Below are positions 5,680 to 5,680 of a stretch of DNA of 5,680 nucleotides, one piece after another (within the stretch, counting starts at the first letter, position 1; each line of letters starts with the position of its first letter). A model generated the notes under the pieces. The model did no database searches, was not told the DNA's origin, and worked only from the letters and a program-made list of their open reading frames with translations. Made by a program: the position numbers and the translations under genes. Location of the stretch: NCBI GenBank assembly GCA_965178525.1, contig CBCXVS010000394.1:1-5680 (forward strand), read 5' to 3'. This stretch comes from CBCXVS01 sp965178525 (lineage in GTDB: Bacteria; Tectomicrobia; Entotheonellia; Entotheonellales; Entotheonellaceae).

Positions 5680-5680
5680 T

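Noticed and set aside
1..5680. CRISPR array, tRNA, rRNA or insertion-sequence ends
   Set aside because: I found no spaced direct repeats, no cloverleaf-like sequence and no terminal inverted repeats with target duplications that could support any of these.

Overview
The window looks like a stretch of a moderately GC-rich bacterial chromosome (genes from about 1157 to 5319 are clearly GC-rich). A patch at the left end (about 1-645) is much richer in A and T and appears foreign. No marker here fixes the taxon. The gene style would fit an environmental Gram-negative such as a member of the Nitrospirota or Proteobacteria, but that is a guess from general impression only.

Layout. (1) 1-798, a damaged region: an AT-rich SAM-methyltransferase-like reading frame (157-645) that lacks the SAM-binding N-terminus, followed by what looks like the last 32 codons of a small toxin gene (700-798) whose front is missing. 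(2) 795-1139: an intact CopG/ribbon-helix-helix antitoxin, overlapping the toxin tail by an ATGA. (3) 1157-2074, minus strand: a stand-alone CitE-like (HpcH/HpaI aldolase/citrate lyase beta superfamily) C-C lyase, convergent with the antitoxin. (4) 2075-2327: a divergent intergenic region with an extended -10 promoter candidate facing each way. (5) 2328-5319, plus strand: a compact three-gene operon encoding an unrecognised 233-residue protein, a MoxR-type AAA+ ATPase, and a DUF2201-type protein with a degenerate metallopeptidase-like N-terminus and an intact von Willebrand A (MIDAS) C-terminus. (6) 5320-5680: a convergent, largely non-coding tail with an inverted repeat against a -10-like box, and probably the 3' end of a minus-strand gene that runs off the right edge.

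How the genes may work together. MoxR ATPases commonly act with a vWA partner encoded next door to remodel or activate a protein, often by metal insertion or complex maturation (CbbQ/CbbO, NorQ/NorD, RavA/ViaA and CoxD/CoxE are known examples). Genes 2 and 3 of the operon are such a pair, separated by one base. The first gene is the natural candidate for an adaptor or dedicated partner, but nothing in its sequence reveals a function. The client is not visible in the window. This three-gene unit is the best candidate for an undescribed system. The left part is better read as the debris of horizontal transfer: a toxin-antitoxin module that has lost most of its toxin and kept its antitoxin.
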